Shown: positions 43,954 to 52,362 of the stretch, one piece after another
Layout of the letters: each line of letters begins with the position of its first letter
Position numbering within the stretch: position 1 is the first letter of the stretch
Assembly (NCBI GenBank): GCA_910584745.1
Contig: CAJUDG010000010.1
Location: forward strand, 62,001 to 126,000
Length of the DNA: 64,000 nt
Source of the DNA: an uncultured Eubacteriales bacterium
GTDB lineage: Bacteria; Bacillota; Clostridia; Oscillospirales; Acutalibacteraceae
Direction: 5' to 3'
Notes under the pieces: generated by a model
What the model was told of the DNA's origin: nothing
What the model saw: only the letters and a program-made list of their open reading frames with translations
The model's database searches: none
Position numbers and translations under genes: made by a program

Positions 43954-44946
43954 TTGACGGATAAGGAACTACACAAGCTAGGCCGCAGGGAGATGCTTCA
44001 GCTGATGCTTGCGCAGGGCCGGGAGGCCGAAAAGGCAAAGCAGGAGCTGGCGGATGCTCAGGAGCGCATGAGCCAGCTTGAGGAGAGCTATGAGCGCCTT
44101 AAACGGCGGCTGGACGATAAGGATGCGCAGATACATAAGCTGCGCGCCGCGTTACAGTCCGTGCAGGGGAATCCTGAAATGCACGGCACGGCTGCCCAGG
44201 CCGGCCTGCCTGTCCCGGACGACTACTATGCCCCGCCGCAGGCTCCTGTTCCGCAGAATACGGCGGTTCCACAGCAGACCGCTCCGCCGCCGCAGCCGGT
44301 GATACCCCAGCAGGCAATGGCTCCGCCGGAGCCGGCGCTGGTGCAGCAGCCACCGCCGCCAGTATCCGCACCACAGGTACAGCAGCGCCGGACGGAAAGC
44401 GCCCATTATGCCCGGCCGGCCAAGCAGGAGCCGCCGGCGGCTCAAAGACATGCGCGCAGGGAACAGGATTATTACGATTACCTCTTCGGCCCGGTGGCAA
44501 ACCAGGGCCGGCAGCAAAAGGAACGGCCAAGGTATCAGCCGCCGCCGGTCAGCCCCCCTCAGCCGGTGCCCGCCGAGCCGAGGGGACAGTACCAGCAGTG
44601 GGCTGCGCCACAGACCGCGCCACAGCAGTATTCCGCGAAGCCGCCGCCCCAGAGGGAGTATTACGATCCTTCTCAGCAGTACAGGCAGCCGGAACCCCAG
44701 CCGGTCTATCACAGGGAGCCGCCGCCCCAGGGCGCGCACTTTGCCCCAGAGCCGCAGGTTCCGGCAGTGCAGCAGGTCTCTGCGGTGCCGCAGTATCCCG
44801 CGGAGCCGCGTTTCCCGCAGCAGGCGCAGGACGAGTTCATCCCCGCGCCGGAAAAAGAGCCCGAAAAGGTACAGATGCTGAATGTTGTAGAAATAGTAAA
44901 CGGCCTGCCTGTTTCCCAGAACCAGGTGCTGCGGCGGTCGCCCTAG
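43954..44946 (+). CDS. Coiled-coil and Pro/Gln-rich cytosolic protein of the pilus locus
   Basis: 330 residues, start TTG at 43954 behind GGGGGG. Residues 1-65 form a coiled coil opening MTDKELHKLGRREMLQLMLA; the family resemblance of this opening to other Clostridia proteins in signal peptidase/pilus loci is from memory. Residues about 85-300 are low-complexity Pro, Gln and Tyr. A short ordered end reads LNVVEIVNGLPVSQNQVL. There is no signal peptide or membrane helix, so it should be cytosolic. It sits between the adhesin and the Ser-less signal peptidase, which suggests an assembly or scaffolding role. Function unknown. Confidence 0.75.
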   Translation: MTDKELHKLGRREMLQLMLAQGREAEKAKQELADAQERMSQLEESYERLKRRLDDKDAQIHKLRAALQSVQGNPEMHGTAAQAGLPVPDDYYAPPQAPVPQNTAVPQQTAPPPQPVIPQQAMAPPEPALVQQPPPPVSAPQVQQRRTESAHYARPAKQEPPAAQRHARREQDYYDYLFGPVANQGRQQKERPRYQPPPVSPPQPVPAEPRGQYQQWAAPQTAPQQYSAKPPPQREYYDPSQQYRQPEPQPVYHREPPPQGAHFAPEPQVPAVQQVSAVPQYPAEPRFPQQAQDEFIPAPEKEPEKVQMLNVVEIVNGLPVSQNQVLRRSP

Positions 44947-44961
44947 GCAAGAGGGGTTTTG

Positions 44962-45543
44962 ATGAAGGGTAAACAGGTGGATCTGCCCACCATTGAGCAG
45001 ATCGAGACCGAGCTGAAGAAGGAAAACCACAAGAAAGAGTACAACAGGGTGCTTCGGACCACCATATTCGTGCTGCTGGTGGTGACGGCCGCGGCGGTAA
45101 TCGTGGCGGTGCTGATGTTCCCGGTGCTCGAGATAAAGGGCGACGCCATGACCCCCACCCTTCGCGACGGCGACTTCGTCGTGACGAGCTCGGCCGCCCA
45201 GTACGGCCGGGGGGACGTGATAGCGTTCTACTATAACAATACGCTCCTTGTCAAACGCATCATCGCTGTGGGCGGGGACGAGGTGGATATAGATGAAGAG
45301 GGCAATGTGACGGTGAACGGCCAGTCGCTTTCAGAGCCGTATGTGACCGGGAAGACCCTGGGCGAGTGTGACCTGACATTTCCCTACAGCGTACCGAAAG
45401 ACGAGTTCTTTGTACTTGGTGACAACCGGAGCCAGTCCGTGGACAGCCGAAACACGGGCCTGGGGCCGGTGACACAGGACCTTATAGCCGGCAGGCTTCT
45501 TTTCCGCGTGTGGCCGTTCACGGTCATTGGCGGGGGGAAGTGA
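44962..45543 (+). CDS. Signal peptidase I homologue lacking the catalytic Ser
   Basis: 193 residues, one membrane helix (about 34-53). It aligns throughout with the active paralogue at 38192, including box D KRIIAVGGD with Lys98 and box E LGDNRSQSVDSR. In box B, however, the usual SM is AM: IKGDAMTPTLRDGD, codon GCC for Ala62. Without the Ser nucleophile it should not cleave. Pilus islands of streptococci encode signal peptidase-like SipA proteins that lack catalytic residues and help pilus assembly, so this may be a chaperone. It lies just upstream of the major pilin. The ATG at 44962 was chosen over an adjacent TTG. Confidence 0.85.
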   Translation: MKGKQVDLPTIEQIETELKKENHKKEYNRVLRTTIFVLLVVTAAAVIVAVLMFPVLEIKGDAMTPTLRDGDFVVTSSAAQYGRGDVIAFYYNNTLLVKRIIAVGGDEVDIDEEGNVTVNGQSLSEPYVTGKTLGECDLTFPYSVPKDEFFVLGDNRSQSVDSRNTGLGPVTQDLIAGRLLFRVWPFTVIGGGK

Positions 45544-45594
45544 GCCGGAGGGCGGGTCCGATATAAAAATTATATTTTGAAAGGATATGAGAGA

Positions 45595-47196
45595 ATGAAA
45601 AACATCAAAAAGCTTTTGGCTCTGGTCCTCGCCTTAGCCATCTGCGCAGCATTCGCACTGCCGGCGTTGGCAGAGGGCGAAGAAACTGGCTATACGCTGA
45701 CCATGAACAATGCTCAGCCCGGTCACAAGTATGTACTTTATCAGGTGCTCAAGGGTACTGTTTTGCCCGGCAGCGACAATATACCCACTGGCACTTTGGG
45801 TAATATTGAGTGGGGCGATAATTACTCCGATGAAACCACCTCTGTGGCTGATTATGCAAAAAAACTTTCAGGGTTGACGGGCGCTGGACAGTTAAATGAA
45901 GAAATCGAGAGAATTAAGAGTAGCTTTACAGCCTCCACTTTTGATACTCCTAAGATAAACGATGATGGCGCGATTGTCTGGGAGAATCTGCCTGGCGGCT
46001 ACTATGTTGTAGTTGATGAGACCGATGAGGATAAACTCGATGACACTAATCCTCGCTCCCATGTGATGGCGCAGGTTGTTGGTGATACAACGATTACCCC
46101 CAAGGCCGAGTCCCTGATTCCTGATAAGGGCGTTAAGGAAGCCCTTGATGTTGAAGAGGAGTATCAGAAAATTATTAACTCTGAGGTCGGCAGGACTCTG
46201 GGCTACAAGGTTACTGCTACTGTTTCTGTTGGCACAATGAACCTGAACGAGAACTATTGGGTATCCCTTGTTGATAAAATGACTGAGGGCCATACCTATG
46301 TGGAAGATAGTGCTAAGCTTGTCGTTCTGACTGGCGATGGGACCGCCGAGCTCATTACTACTGGTTTGCCTGATGTTGAGGTTGTCGTTAACGATGACAA
46401 GACGATTACCATGTCCGTTGCGAAGTTTGACCTTAAGAAACTGCTTACGGATGCCGAGGTTATGCCCGAAATCGGCAACGTGATTGTTCAGCTGACCTAT
46501 CAGGCGGTCGTGAACGAGGACGCTATTCAGTTTGAGGTAGTCGAGAACGAGGTCAAATGGTCTACTGGTGTCGATGAAAATGGAGAAGTCATGACGGAGG
46601 GCACACCGATTAAGACTAAGACCTATATCTATCACTTGAGCGGCGAGAAGATTAGCGGTGGCGATGAAGCTGCTCTGTCCGGCGCTGAGTTCACGTTGGA
46701 AAGAATTTTCAAAGATGCTGACGGAAATATTATAGAGGATAAAACTGAGTCAGTTAAGATTTTTGCAACTGAAACAAATGGCGAGTATTATGCTTGGAAC
46801 GATGGTGAGGGTACTCTGCCCGAGAATCTTACTCCTGTTGACGATAATGTGATTATTGCTAATGGTGGCGATAGCAAAAATACCTTTAACGTTAAGGGCC
46901 TTGCTGAAGGTTGGTACAGACTGACAGAGACCAAGACGCCCGATGGTTACAATACTATGGCTGCTCTTGAAATCCAAATCGTTCCTAATACGAATGATAA
47001 GGGCGAACTGACCGATGGCTGCACTTACAATTATGGTGAAGTTATAAAGAGTGATGTCGTTAAGGTCGTGAATAACAAGGGCACAACCCTCCCCAGCACC
47101 GGCGGCATGGGCACCACGATACTGTATATTGTGGGCGCGGTCCTGGTCATCGGCGCGGGCGTGGTGCTGTTCACCAAGCGGCGCATGAGCAACTAA
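45595..47196 (+). CDS. Major (backbone) pilin, LPSTG-anchored
   Basis: 533 residues. Signal peptide 1-26 with ALA cleavage; two or more Cna/SpaA-type Ig-like domains; the E-box YRLTETKTPDGYN in the last domain, expected to contribute an isopeptide bond; sorting signal LPSTG (499-503), hydrophobic span and KRRMSN. The adjoining class C sortase and overall layout match SpaA-type shaft pilins. I could not fix the pilin-motif Lys. Codon use in the ectodomain (many GTT, GCT) differs from the C-terminal anchor and neighbours. AAAGGA precedes the ATG at 45595; six codons upstream is an in-frame TTG. Confidence 0.9.
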   Translation: MKNIKKLLALVLALAICAAFALPALAEGEETGYTLTMNNAQPGHKYVLYQVLKGTVLPGSDNIPTGTLGNIEWGDNYSDETTSVADYAKKLSGLTGAGQLNEEIERIKSSFTASTFDTPKINDDGAIVWENLPGGYYVVVDETDEDKLDDTNPRSHVMAQVVGDTTITPKAESLIPDKGVKEALDVEEEYQKIINSEVGRTLGYKVTATVSVGTMNLNENYWVSLVDKMTEGHTYVEDSAKLVVLTGDGTAELITTGLPDVEVVVNDDKTITMSVAKFDLKKLLTDAEVMPEIGNVIVQLTYQAVVNEDAIQFEVVENEVKWSTGVDENGEVMTEGTPIKTKTYIYHLSGEKISGGDEAALSGAEFTLERIFKDADGNIIEDKTESVKIFATETNGEYYAWNDGEGTLPENLTPVDDNVIIANGGDSKNTFNVKGLAEGWYRLTETKTPDGYNTMAALEIQIVPNTNDKGELTDGCTYNYGEVIKSDVVKVVNNKGTTLPSTGGMGTTILYIVGAVLVIGAGVVLFTKRRMSN

Positions 47197-47248
47197 AGTT
47201 CTGAAAATTTCGGCATAGAACGTATCTGCACGTAAGTTAGGAAATTCT

Positions 47249-47287
47249 ATACCCGCCGCTGCACGGCGGCGGGTATCCCCTTCGGGG
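47249..47287 (+). promoter_or_regulatory. Double hairpin between pilin and sortase genes
   Basis: ATACCCGCCG (47249-47258) pairs with CGGCGGGTAT (47267-47276), immediately followed by CCCC-TTC-GGGG (47277-47287). No T-run follows, so it is more likely an mRNA-stability or processing element that gives more pilin than sortase. A weak terminator is the alternative. Confidence 0.5.
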
Positions 47288-47314
47288 GGACATCATTAAG
47301 GAGAGCCTTGGTAT

Positions 47315-48184
47315 ATGGCAAAATGGCTAAAAAAGAATTGGACCAACATACTTTTGGTCGTCATTGTGCTCGCAGGGCTCTGCTTATTGCTGTACCCTTC
47401 GTTTTCCGACTGGTGGAACTCCATGCACCAGTCAAGGGCCATCGCGGCCTATGTGGAGACCGTTGACGCCATGTCCCAGGAGGACATCGACAAGATACTG
47501 ACGGCGGCCAGGGAGTATAACGAGCGGCTGTGGCACAAGTCGAACCGCTGGGTGCTCTCGGACGAGGAGCAGGCGGAGTATGAGAGTATGCTGGACGTCA
47601 GCGGCAACGGTATTATGGGGTACATCAATATCCCGGTGATAGGGGTGAACCTGCCCATCTACCACGGCACGGGAGAGGCGGTGCTGCAGGTGGCCACGGG
47701 GCACCTGTCCGCCACGTCGCTGCCGGTGGGTGGCCCGGGGACCCATGCGGCCATATCGGGGCATAGGGGGCTGCCGTCGGCGCGGCTGTTTACGGACCTG
47801 GACCAGCTTAAGGTGGGCGATATCTTTACTGTTTCCGTGCTCAACGAGGTTTATACCTATCAAATTGAGCAGATCGTCACCGTGGTGCCCGAGGACACCT
47901 CGCAGATGAACCTGTACCAGGGCGAGGACCTGTGCACATTACAGACCTGCACGCCCTACGGCGTGAACAGCCACAGGCTGCTGCTGCGCGGGCGGCGCAT
48001 CGAGGATGTGGACGGTGCGCTGATGGCGGCGTCGGAGGCTGTGCGCGTGCCGAACTATATAGTGATACCCGCCGTGGGCATACCAATCCTGTTCCTCTTG
48101 CTGGTGGTGGCGCTGATCTATTTCCGCCGCCGCAAGCCAAAGATAACGCCGGATGACCTTAGAGAACTGTTAAAAAGGAAGTAA
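47315..48184 (+). CDS. Class C (pilus-polymerising) sortase
   Basis: 289 residues with N-terminal and C-terminal membrane helices, as in class C sortases. Catalytic residues: His in AISGHRG (about 149), Cys in LQTCTPYG (about 212) and Arg in HRLLLRGRR. The class C LPSARLFTDLDQL segment follows the His. It should link the LPSTG pilin subunits, and probably the LPKTG adhesin, through Thr-Lys bonds. A lid-like segment (about 75-90) precedes the catalytic barrel, but no clear DPF/DPW motif is seen. AAGGAGAG is the ribosome site. Confidence 0.93.
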   Translation: MAKWLKKNWTNILLVVIVLAGLCLLLYPSFSDWWNSMHQSRAIAAYVETVDAMSQEDIDKILTAAREYNERLWHKSNRWVLSDEEQAEYESMLDVSGNGIMGYINIPVIGVNLPIYHGTGEAVLQVATGHLSATSLPVGGPGTHAAISGHRGLPSARLFTDLDQLKVGDIFTVSVLNEVYTYQIEQIVTVVPEDTSQMNLYQGEDLCTLQTCTPYGVNSHRLLLRGRRIEDVDGALMAASEAVRVPNYIVIPAVGIPILFLLLVVALIYFRRRKPKITPDDLRELLKRK

Positions 48185-48209
48185 GCTTTAGATTCAAGGA
48201 GGAGTTGCC

Positions 48210-49259
48210 ATGAAAACGAGACGTTGGCTGGCTGTACTGATAACGGTGCTGCTGGCCGTGAGCCTTGCGGGCCAGATATGGGCGGCCGCGGCCAATGACA
48301 CCCTGGACCTTAACCAGGACTGCACTCTGACGGTCAACCCCTGCGACAAAAAGGCCCAGGGGAACGAGGAGATGGCCGCTGACCTTGCCGGGGCCGATAT
48401 AGTGGTAGACCTTTACAAGGTGGCGGACTGGAAGGTCGAGGGGACGCTGTACGGCTTCACGCCGGTAGAGCCGTTTGACCTGAAAATCTCGCAGGATATT
48501 ACCAACGAGGGCTGGGCTGAGCTGGCACAGGATGCTGCGGGAACGGTGCTCATGCCGCCTAAAGAGCCTGATAAAAGAGCGGACAGCGGCGCAAGCGTTA
48601 CGCTGAAGCCGGGGGTGTATCTTCTGGTGGCCCATAAGCGCGGCGACACTGACTTTGTGAAGACCATCAAGGATAAAGAGGGCAAATCACGCATAGTCAC
48701 CCAGGTGAAGACCGGCACCAGCGTGTATACTTTTAACCCGGAGTTGGTGGCACTTCCCAGCAAGATGCCAGGGGAAAACGGGATAAATACCGCGAATCCA
48801 GGCGAGTGGCGGTACAATCTGGAAGTCAATTTAAAGCCCGAACGCGACGACCTAAAGGGCAAGCTTGAGATAATAAAGACTTTGAAGACCTATGAGACCT
48901 CCGCTCCGGCTACGTTTGTGTTCCAGATAGACTGGGAGGAGAACGGCGAGCACCGCAGCAATGTGCAGACCATAACCTTTACCGAGCCCGGACAGAGATC
49001 CCTTAAGGTGGAGAACCTGCCTGTGGGGGCGGAGGTGACGGTCAAGGAGGTATATTCCGGCGCGACGTATGTGCTCATAACGGATCCCGAACAGACTGTC
49101 ACCATAAAGGCCGATGAGATCGTCCAGGTGAGCTTTGAAAATGACTATGACGAGACCCACAACAACGGCGGCGCGATAACCAACAAGTTCACATATGACG
49201 ATGGATGGAAGGTTGAAAAGCTGGTGGACAATACCGGCGAATATGACGCTATAGAGTGA
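48210..49259 (+). CDS. Pilin-like secreted protein without sorting signal
   Basis: 349 residues. Signal peptide 1-26 (LAVSLAGQIWAAAA). An N-terminal Cna-like domain (ADIVVDLYKVADW; LKPGVYLLVAHK) and a C-terminal DUF5979-like domain (GKLEIIKTLKTYE; VENLPVGAEVTVKEV) follow. It ends EYDAIE with no LPXTG, hydrophobic span or basic tail, so it cannot be wall-anchored by itself. It may be a fibre subunit or a wall-independent ligand. It overlaps the region upstream of the TasA-like genes. GGAGGAG precedes the ATG. Confidence 0.8.
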   Translation: MKTRRWLAVLITVLLAVSLAGQIWAAAANDTLDLNQDCTLTVNPCDKKAQGNEEMAADLAGADIVVDLYKVADWKVEGTLYGFTPVEPFDLKISQDITNEGWAELAQDAAGTVLMPPKEPDKRADSGASVTLKPGVYLLVAHKRGDTDFVKTIKDKEGKSRIVTQVKTGTSVYTFNPELVALPSKMPGENGINTANPGEWRYNLEVNLKPERDDLKGKLEIIKTLKTYETSAPATFVFQIDWEENGEHRSNVQTITFTEPGQRSLKVENLPVGAEVTVKEVYSGATYVLITDPEQTVTIKADEIVQVSFENDYDETHNNGGAITNKFTYDDGWKVEKLVDNTGEYDAIE

Positions 49260-49273
49260 GGAGGCGAGGAGCG

Positions 49274-49780
49274 TTGAAAAAGAAATCGGTCATTTTTGCG
49301 GCTATAACCATAGTCCTGATCCTGGCCGCCAATCTGCCCCTTGCCTGGGGATATTTCTCCACCTATACCGAGGCCAAGGGAGGAGTTCGCATACAGCCCA
49401 GAAAGATAGAGACGGAGATAAAGGAACCGGAGATATCCGCATGGACCAAGCATGTGGTGATCACCAATTCCGAAGACGGCACTCCGGTATATATCCGCGC
49501 CAAGGCCTTCTGCGGCAGCGACTATACTCTGATATATGACGGCGGAGAAAACTGGACTCCGGGAGAGGACGGCTTTTACTACTATAACAAAATTTTGAAC
49601 CCGGGCGAAGAGACTCCGGAGCTGCTGGTCAAGATAAAAGACCATCCTAAGGATGAAAACGGCCAGGAGTTCAACGTAGTGGTCATTTATGAGAGCACGC
49701 CGGTCAGATATGACGAAAACGGCAATCCCTATTTTGACTGGAGCCAGAAGCTTAAGGCCAATGAAAGGGGCGCTGAGTAA
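49274..49780 (+). CDS. TasA/CalY-like secreted protein, SipW-type signal
   Basis: 168 residues. The N-terminus KKKSVIFAAITIVLILAANL then PLAWGYFSTYTEAKGG has the features of a SipW-dependent signal peptide: a long hydrophobic core and YFSTYTEA just after cleavage, like the start of mature TasA. The mature part is a single beta-rich domain. I chose the TTG at 49274 after GGCGAGGAG; a GTG at 49256 overlapping the previous stop is possible. The presence of SipW three genes on supports the assignment. Confidence 0.65.
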   Translation: MKKKSVIFAAITIVLILAANLPLAWGYFSTYTEAKGGVRIQPRKIETEIKEPEISAWTKHVVITNSEDGTPVYIRAKAFCGSDYTLIYDGGENWTPGEDGFYYYNKILNPGEETPELLVKIKDHPKDENGQEFNVVVIYESTPVRYDENGNPYFDWSQKLKANERGAE

Positions 49781-50583
49781 TGGATAAAAAGCGCAGAATA
49801 AAAGGAATGACCTTGGGGAGCATCTTCCTGTTCGCTGCGGCGGCGGTACTGCTTGTCGGCGGCAGCATCGGCAGCGCCAGGGCCGCTCTGACGTATTTTT
49901 CCCAGACCTATACATCCCGCATACAGACCCAGAAGATCGGGGTTACCCTTTTGGAAAACGGCAACCCTATCGCCTGGAGGAATTTTGACAAGAAGTCCGC
50001 AGATGATATCTGGGACATAAATGAAGTGCCTGTAGACGAGCGGCTTCTGGGAGGGCTTCTGGGGGAAGACGAGAGCTTTGTGATGGGCAAGGCCTATAAA
50101 GAGGAGCTGGCTGTGCGTAACAGCGGTACCATTGACCAGTTTGTGCGGGTGCATGTTTACCGCTACTGGGTAAAGGTGGACGAAAACGGTAAAGAGACCA
50201 AGCTTCAGACCAAGTCGCCGGATCTTATAAATTTGAACCTTGTCAACGACGACTATTGGATCAGAGATGGAAAAGCGGACACCACTGAAAGGTACACGCT
50301 CTATTATAACAGGATTTTGCCGGCAGGGGAGACGACCCCGCTTTTCAGCGATACCCTTACGGTGGATGGGATGACAGCGGACCATGTGACGCAGGATGTG
50401 ACCAAGAGGGATGACGGATGTACGGTGATAACCACGACCTATGACTATGACGGTGTGGAATTCCGGCTTGAGGTAGAGGTCAACGCTGTGCAGACCCACA
50501 ATGCAGAAGGGGCAATATGGAGCAGCTGGGGCCGTAAGGTAAAGATATCCTCCGACAATAGGCTGAGCCTTGTTGACAATTAA
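49780..50583 (+). CDS. SipW-dependent secreted protein, second TasA-like subunit
   Basis: 267 residues. The signal IFLFAAAAVLLVGGSIGSAR is followed by AALTYFSQTYTSR, a frequent SipW-type cleavage region in Clostridia. The mature protein is beta-rich (VTLLENGNPIAWRNF; ELAVRNSGTIDQFVRVHVYRYW). Its ATG overlaps the stop of the preceding gene (TAATG), so both subunits are coupled. There is no wall anchor. Likely a matrix fibre or pilus accessory protein. Confidence 0.75.
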   Translation: MDKKRRIKGMTLGSIFLFAAAAVLLVGGSIGSARAALTYFSQTYTSRIQTQKIGVTLLENGNPIAWRNFDKKSADDIWDINEVPVDERLLGGLLGEDESFVMGKAYKEELAVRNSGTIDQFVRVHVYRYWVKVDENGKETKLQTKSPDLINLNLVNDDYWIRDGKADTTERYTLYYNRILPAGETTPLFSDTLTVDGMTADHVTQDVTKRDDGCTVITTTYDYDGVEFRLEVEVNAVQTHNAEGAIWSSWGRKVKISSDNRLSLVDN

Positions 50584-50595
50584 GGGGAGGCACCC

Positions 50596-51339
50596 ATGAG
50601 ACGAAAATTGAAGAAGCTATGCCTGTGCTTTCTTGCGGCAGTTCTTCTGGCATTTGCAGGACCGGCCGCGTATGCGGACACGTATTACGGCGATCCAAAC
50701 TGGGAGGTCAAATTCACCGATAAGCTGGAGTCGAACTTTCAGCCCGCCGATATGGCCGGGAATATGAGCGACGTGATAGGCAAGCTCCAGGCGGGGGACA
50801 GCGCGGTATTTACCATCAAGCTGGTGAATACTAATTCCAAGGCCACGGACTGGTATATGCGCAACGAGGTCATAGCCTCTATGGAGGACAGCAACTCGAC
50901 TGCCGAGGGCGGAGCATATTCATATAGGCTCACCTATAAGGATAAGAACGGCAAAGAGAAGGTCTATTTTGACAGTGATACCGTGGGCGGTGAAAACCCC
51001 GGGGAGGCCGGAGAGGGGCTTCATGGGGCTACAGGCGCTTTGAAGGATTATTTTTACCTTGACACTCTGGCTACGAATCAGTCGGGCGTGGTCACGCTAA
51101 AGGTGGCCCTTGACGAGGAGTCTATCAACAACGTGTACCAGGATTCTCTGGCTGACTTACAGATGCAATTTGCTGTGGAGCTTGCCACGACAGATACCCG
51201 GAACCGTACCCAGGTGGTGCGCACGGGCGACGATACGGACCTGCTGCCGCTCTATGCGGCTATGGCTGTCAGCGGCGCGGTGCTCTTGGTGCTGGGTATA
51301 TACAGCGTGAAAAAGGATAGGAGAAAGAGAGGGGGATGA
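50596..51339 (+). CDS. Surface protein with VRTGD-type sorting signal
   Basis: 247 residues. Signal peptide 1-27 (AGPAAYA). The ectodomain begins TYYGDPNWEVKFTDKLESNF. The C-terminus is a tripartite anchor: VRTGD (208-212), a hydrophobic span (LLPLYAAMAVSGAVLLVLGI) and KKDRRKRGG. VRTGD deviates from LPXTG and fits the divergent signals used by class B sortases; the sortase B at 52868 is the likely partner. It starts 12 bases after the TasA-like gene with GGGGAGG. Confidence 0.78.
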   Translation: MRRKLKKLCLCFLAAVLLAFAGPAAYADTYYGDPNWEVKFTDKLESNFQPADMAGNMSDVIGKLQAGDSAVFTIKLVNTNSKATDWYMRNEVIASMEDSNSTAEGGAYSYRLTYKDKNGKEKVYFDSDTVGGENPGEAGEGLHGATGALKDYFYLDTLATNQSGVVTLKVALDEESINNVYQDSLADLQMQFAVELATTDTRNRTQVVRTGDDTDLLPLYAAMAVSGAVLLVLGIYSVKKDRRKRGG

Positions 51340-51342
51340 CAG

Positions 51343-52362
51343 ATGAAACTGCTTAGAAGGATCACTGGCCTGGCAGCCACGCTGGCTGTCCTTATGGCGC
51401 TTGCTGTCCCCCAGGCGGCGGGCGAGGGGTATACCTATACTGTGCGCATTTATGCCGGGCAACAGGGGACCATGGTGGGCTCTGGCAATAACGGCGGCAG
51501 GATATCCGAAAGCGGGAATATGCTGATATGTGAGAATGTTCCCTATGGAAACCAGATCATTTTCCATAATAATATGGTCGAGCTGAACGACGGAAGCAAG
51601 TATTACGTCAAGGGCATCCGTGAGAGCGGGAAGGGCACCGACGAGGTATCTGAGACCGGCGGCAGCCAGCGTGTGGCGGCGTTTACGGTGGATAAGGACC
51701 AGGACTATGTGGTGGCCTATGGTGTGCTTACAAACCCGGTGGCGTATACTGTAAACTACCAGACAGCCGCTGGACGTGAGTTGGCACCCAGCGAGACATA
51801 CTACGGCAATATCGGGGACCGCCCGGTTATCGCCTATCAGTATATCGAGGGGTATCAGCCCCAGGCTTATAACCTTACGAAGACCCTTTCCAAGGACCCG
51901 GCGGAGAATGTGTTTACATTTATCTATTCGCCGCTGCCGGAGAATACGGTGTATACCAATACGACCACAACGGTGGTTTCGGGGACCAATCCAACTACGC
52001 CTCCGAATACCAGCAGCACCGTGAGCGGGGAGAGCTCGGCTTCAAGCGCAAATGAGAGCTCCGCGCCCTCGGCCCCGCCTGAATCTTCATCTCAGCCTAA
52101 TGAGGATATATCTGACAACAGCGTCCCTGTAGCGGAGCCTCCTGCAAGTGAGTCGCCAGCAGAGAGCTGGGACCTGGACGACGGGCCGGTGCCTATGGCT
52201 AGTTTTAATGGCGACGACGGAAAGCTGGATTCTGACGGAAAGATGCTATGGAACCATATTCCCCTTGCGGCAAAGATAACAGGAGGCGTGGCCATGTTGG
52301 GCTGCTTCTCAGTAGCGCTTTGGCTTCTTATCTTCCGCAGGAGAAGGAAGGATGAGGAATGA
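51343..52362 (+). CDS. MucBP-domain membrane-anchored surface protein
   Basis: 339 residues. Signal peptide 1-26. A MucBP-like domain covers about 133-200 (VNYQTAAGRELAPSETYYG; IEGYQPQAYNLTKTL; FIYSPL). A Ser/Pro/Thr-rich stalk (about 205-275) and a C-terminal membrane helix with RRRRKDEE follow. No LPXTG-like motif precedes the helix (PVPMASFNGDD region), so it is probably held in the membrane. MucBP domains bind mucin in lactobacilli. ATGA overlap with sipW. Confidence 0.8.
   Translation: MKLLRRITGLAATLAVLMALAVPQAAGEGYTYTVRIYAGQQGTMVGSGNNGGRISESGNMLICENVPYGNQIIFHNNMVELNDGSKYYVKGIRESGKGTDEVSETGGSQRVAAFTVDKDQDYVVAYGVLTNPVAYTVNYQTAAGRELAPSETYYGNIGDRPVIAYQYIEGYQPQAYNLTKTLSKDPAENVFTFIYSPLPENTVYTNTTTTVVSGTNPTTPPNTSSTVSGESSASSANESSAPSAPPESSSQPNEDISDNSVPVAEPPASESPAESWDLDDGPVPMASFNGDDGKLDSDGKMLWNHIPLAAKITGGVAMLGCFSVALWLLIFRRRRKDEE

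Noticed and set aside
44152..45030. 292-codon minus-strand frame, Leu/Arg-rich
   Set aside because: It is the mirror of the Pro/Gln-rich coding sequence at 43954-44946 (CCG/CAG read as CGG/CTG) and matches no family.
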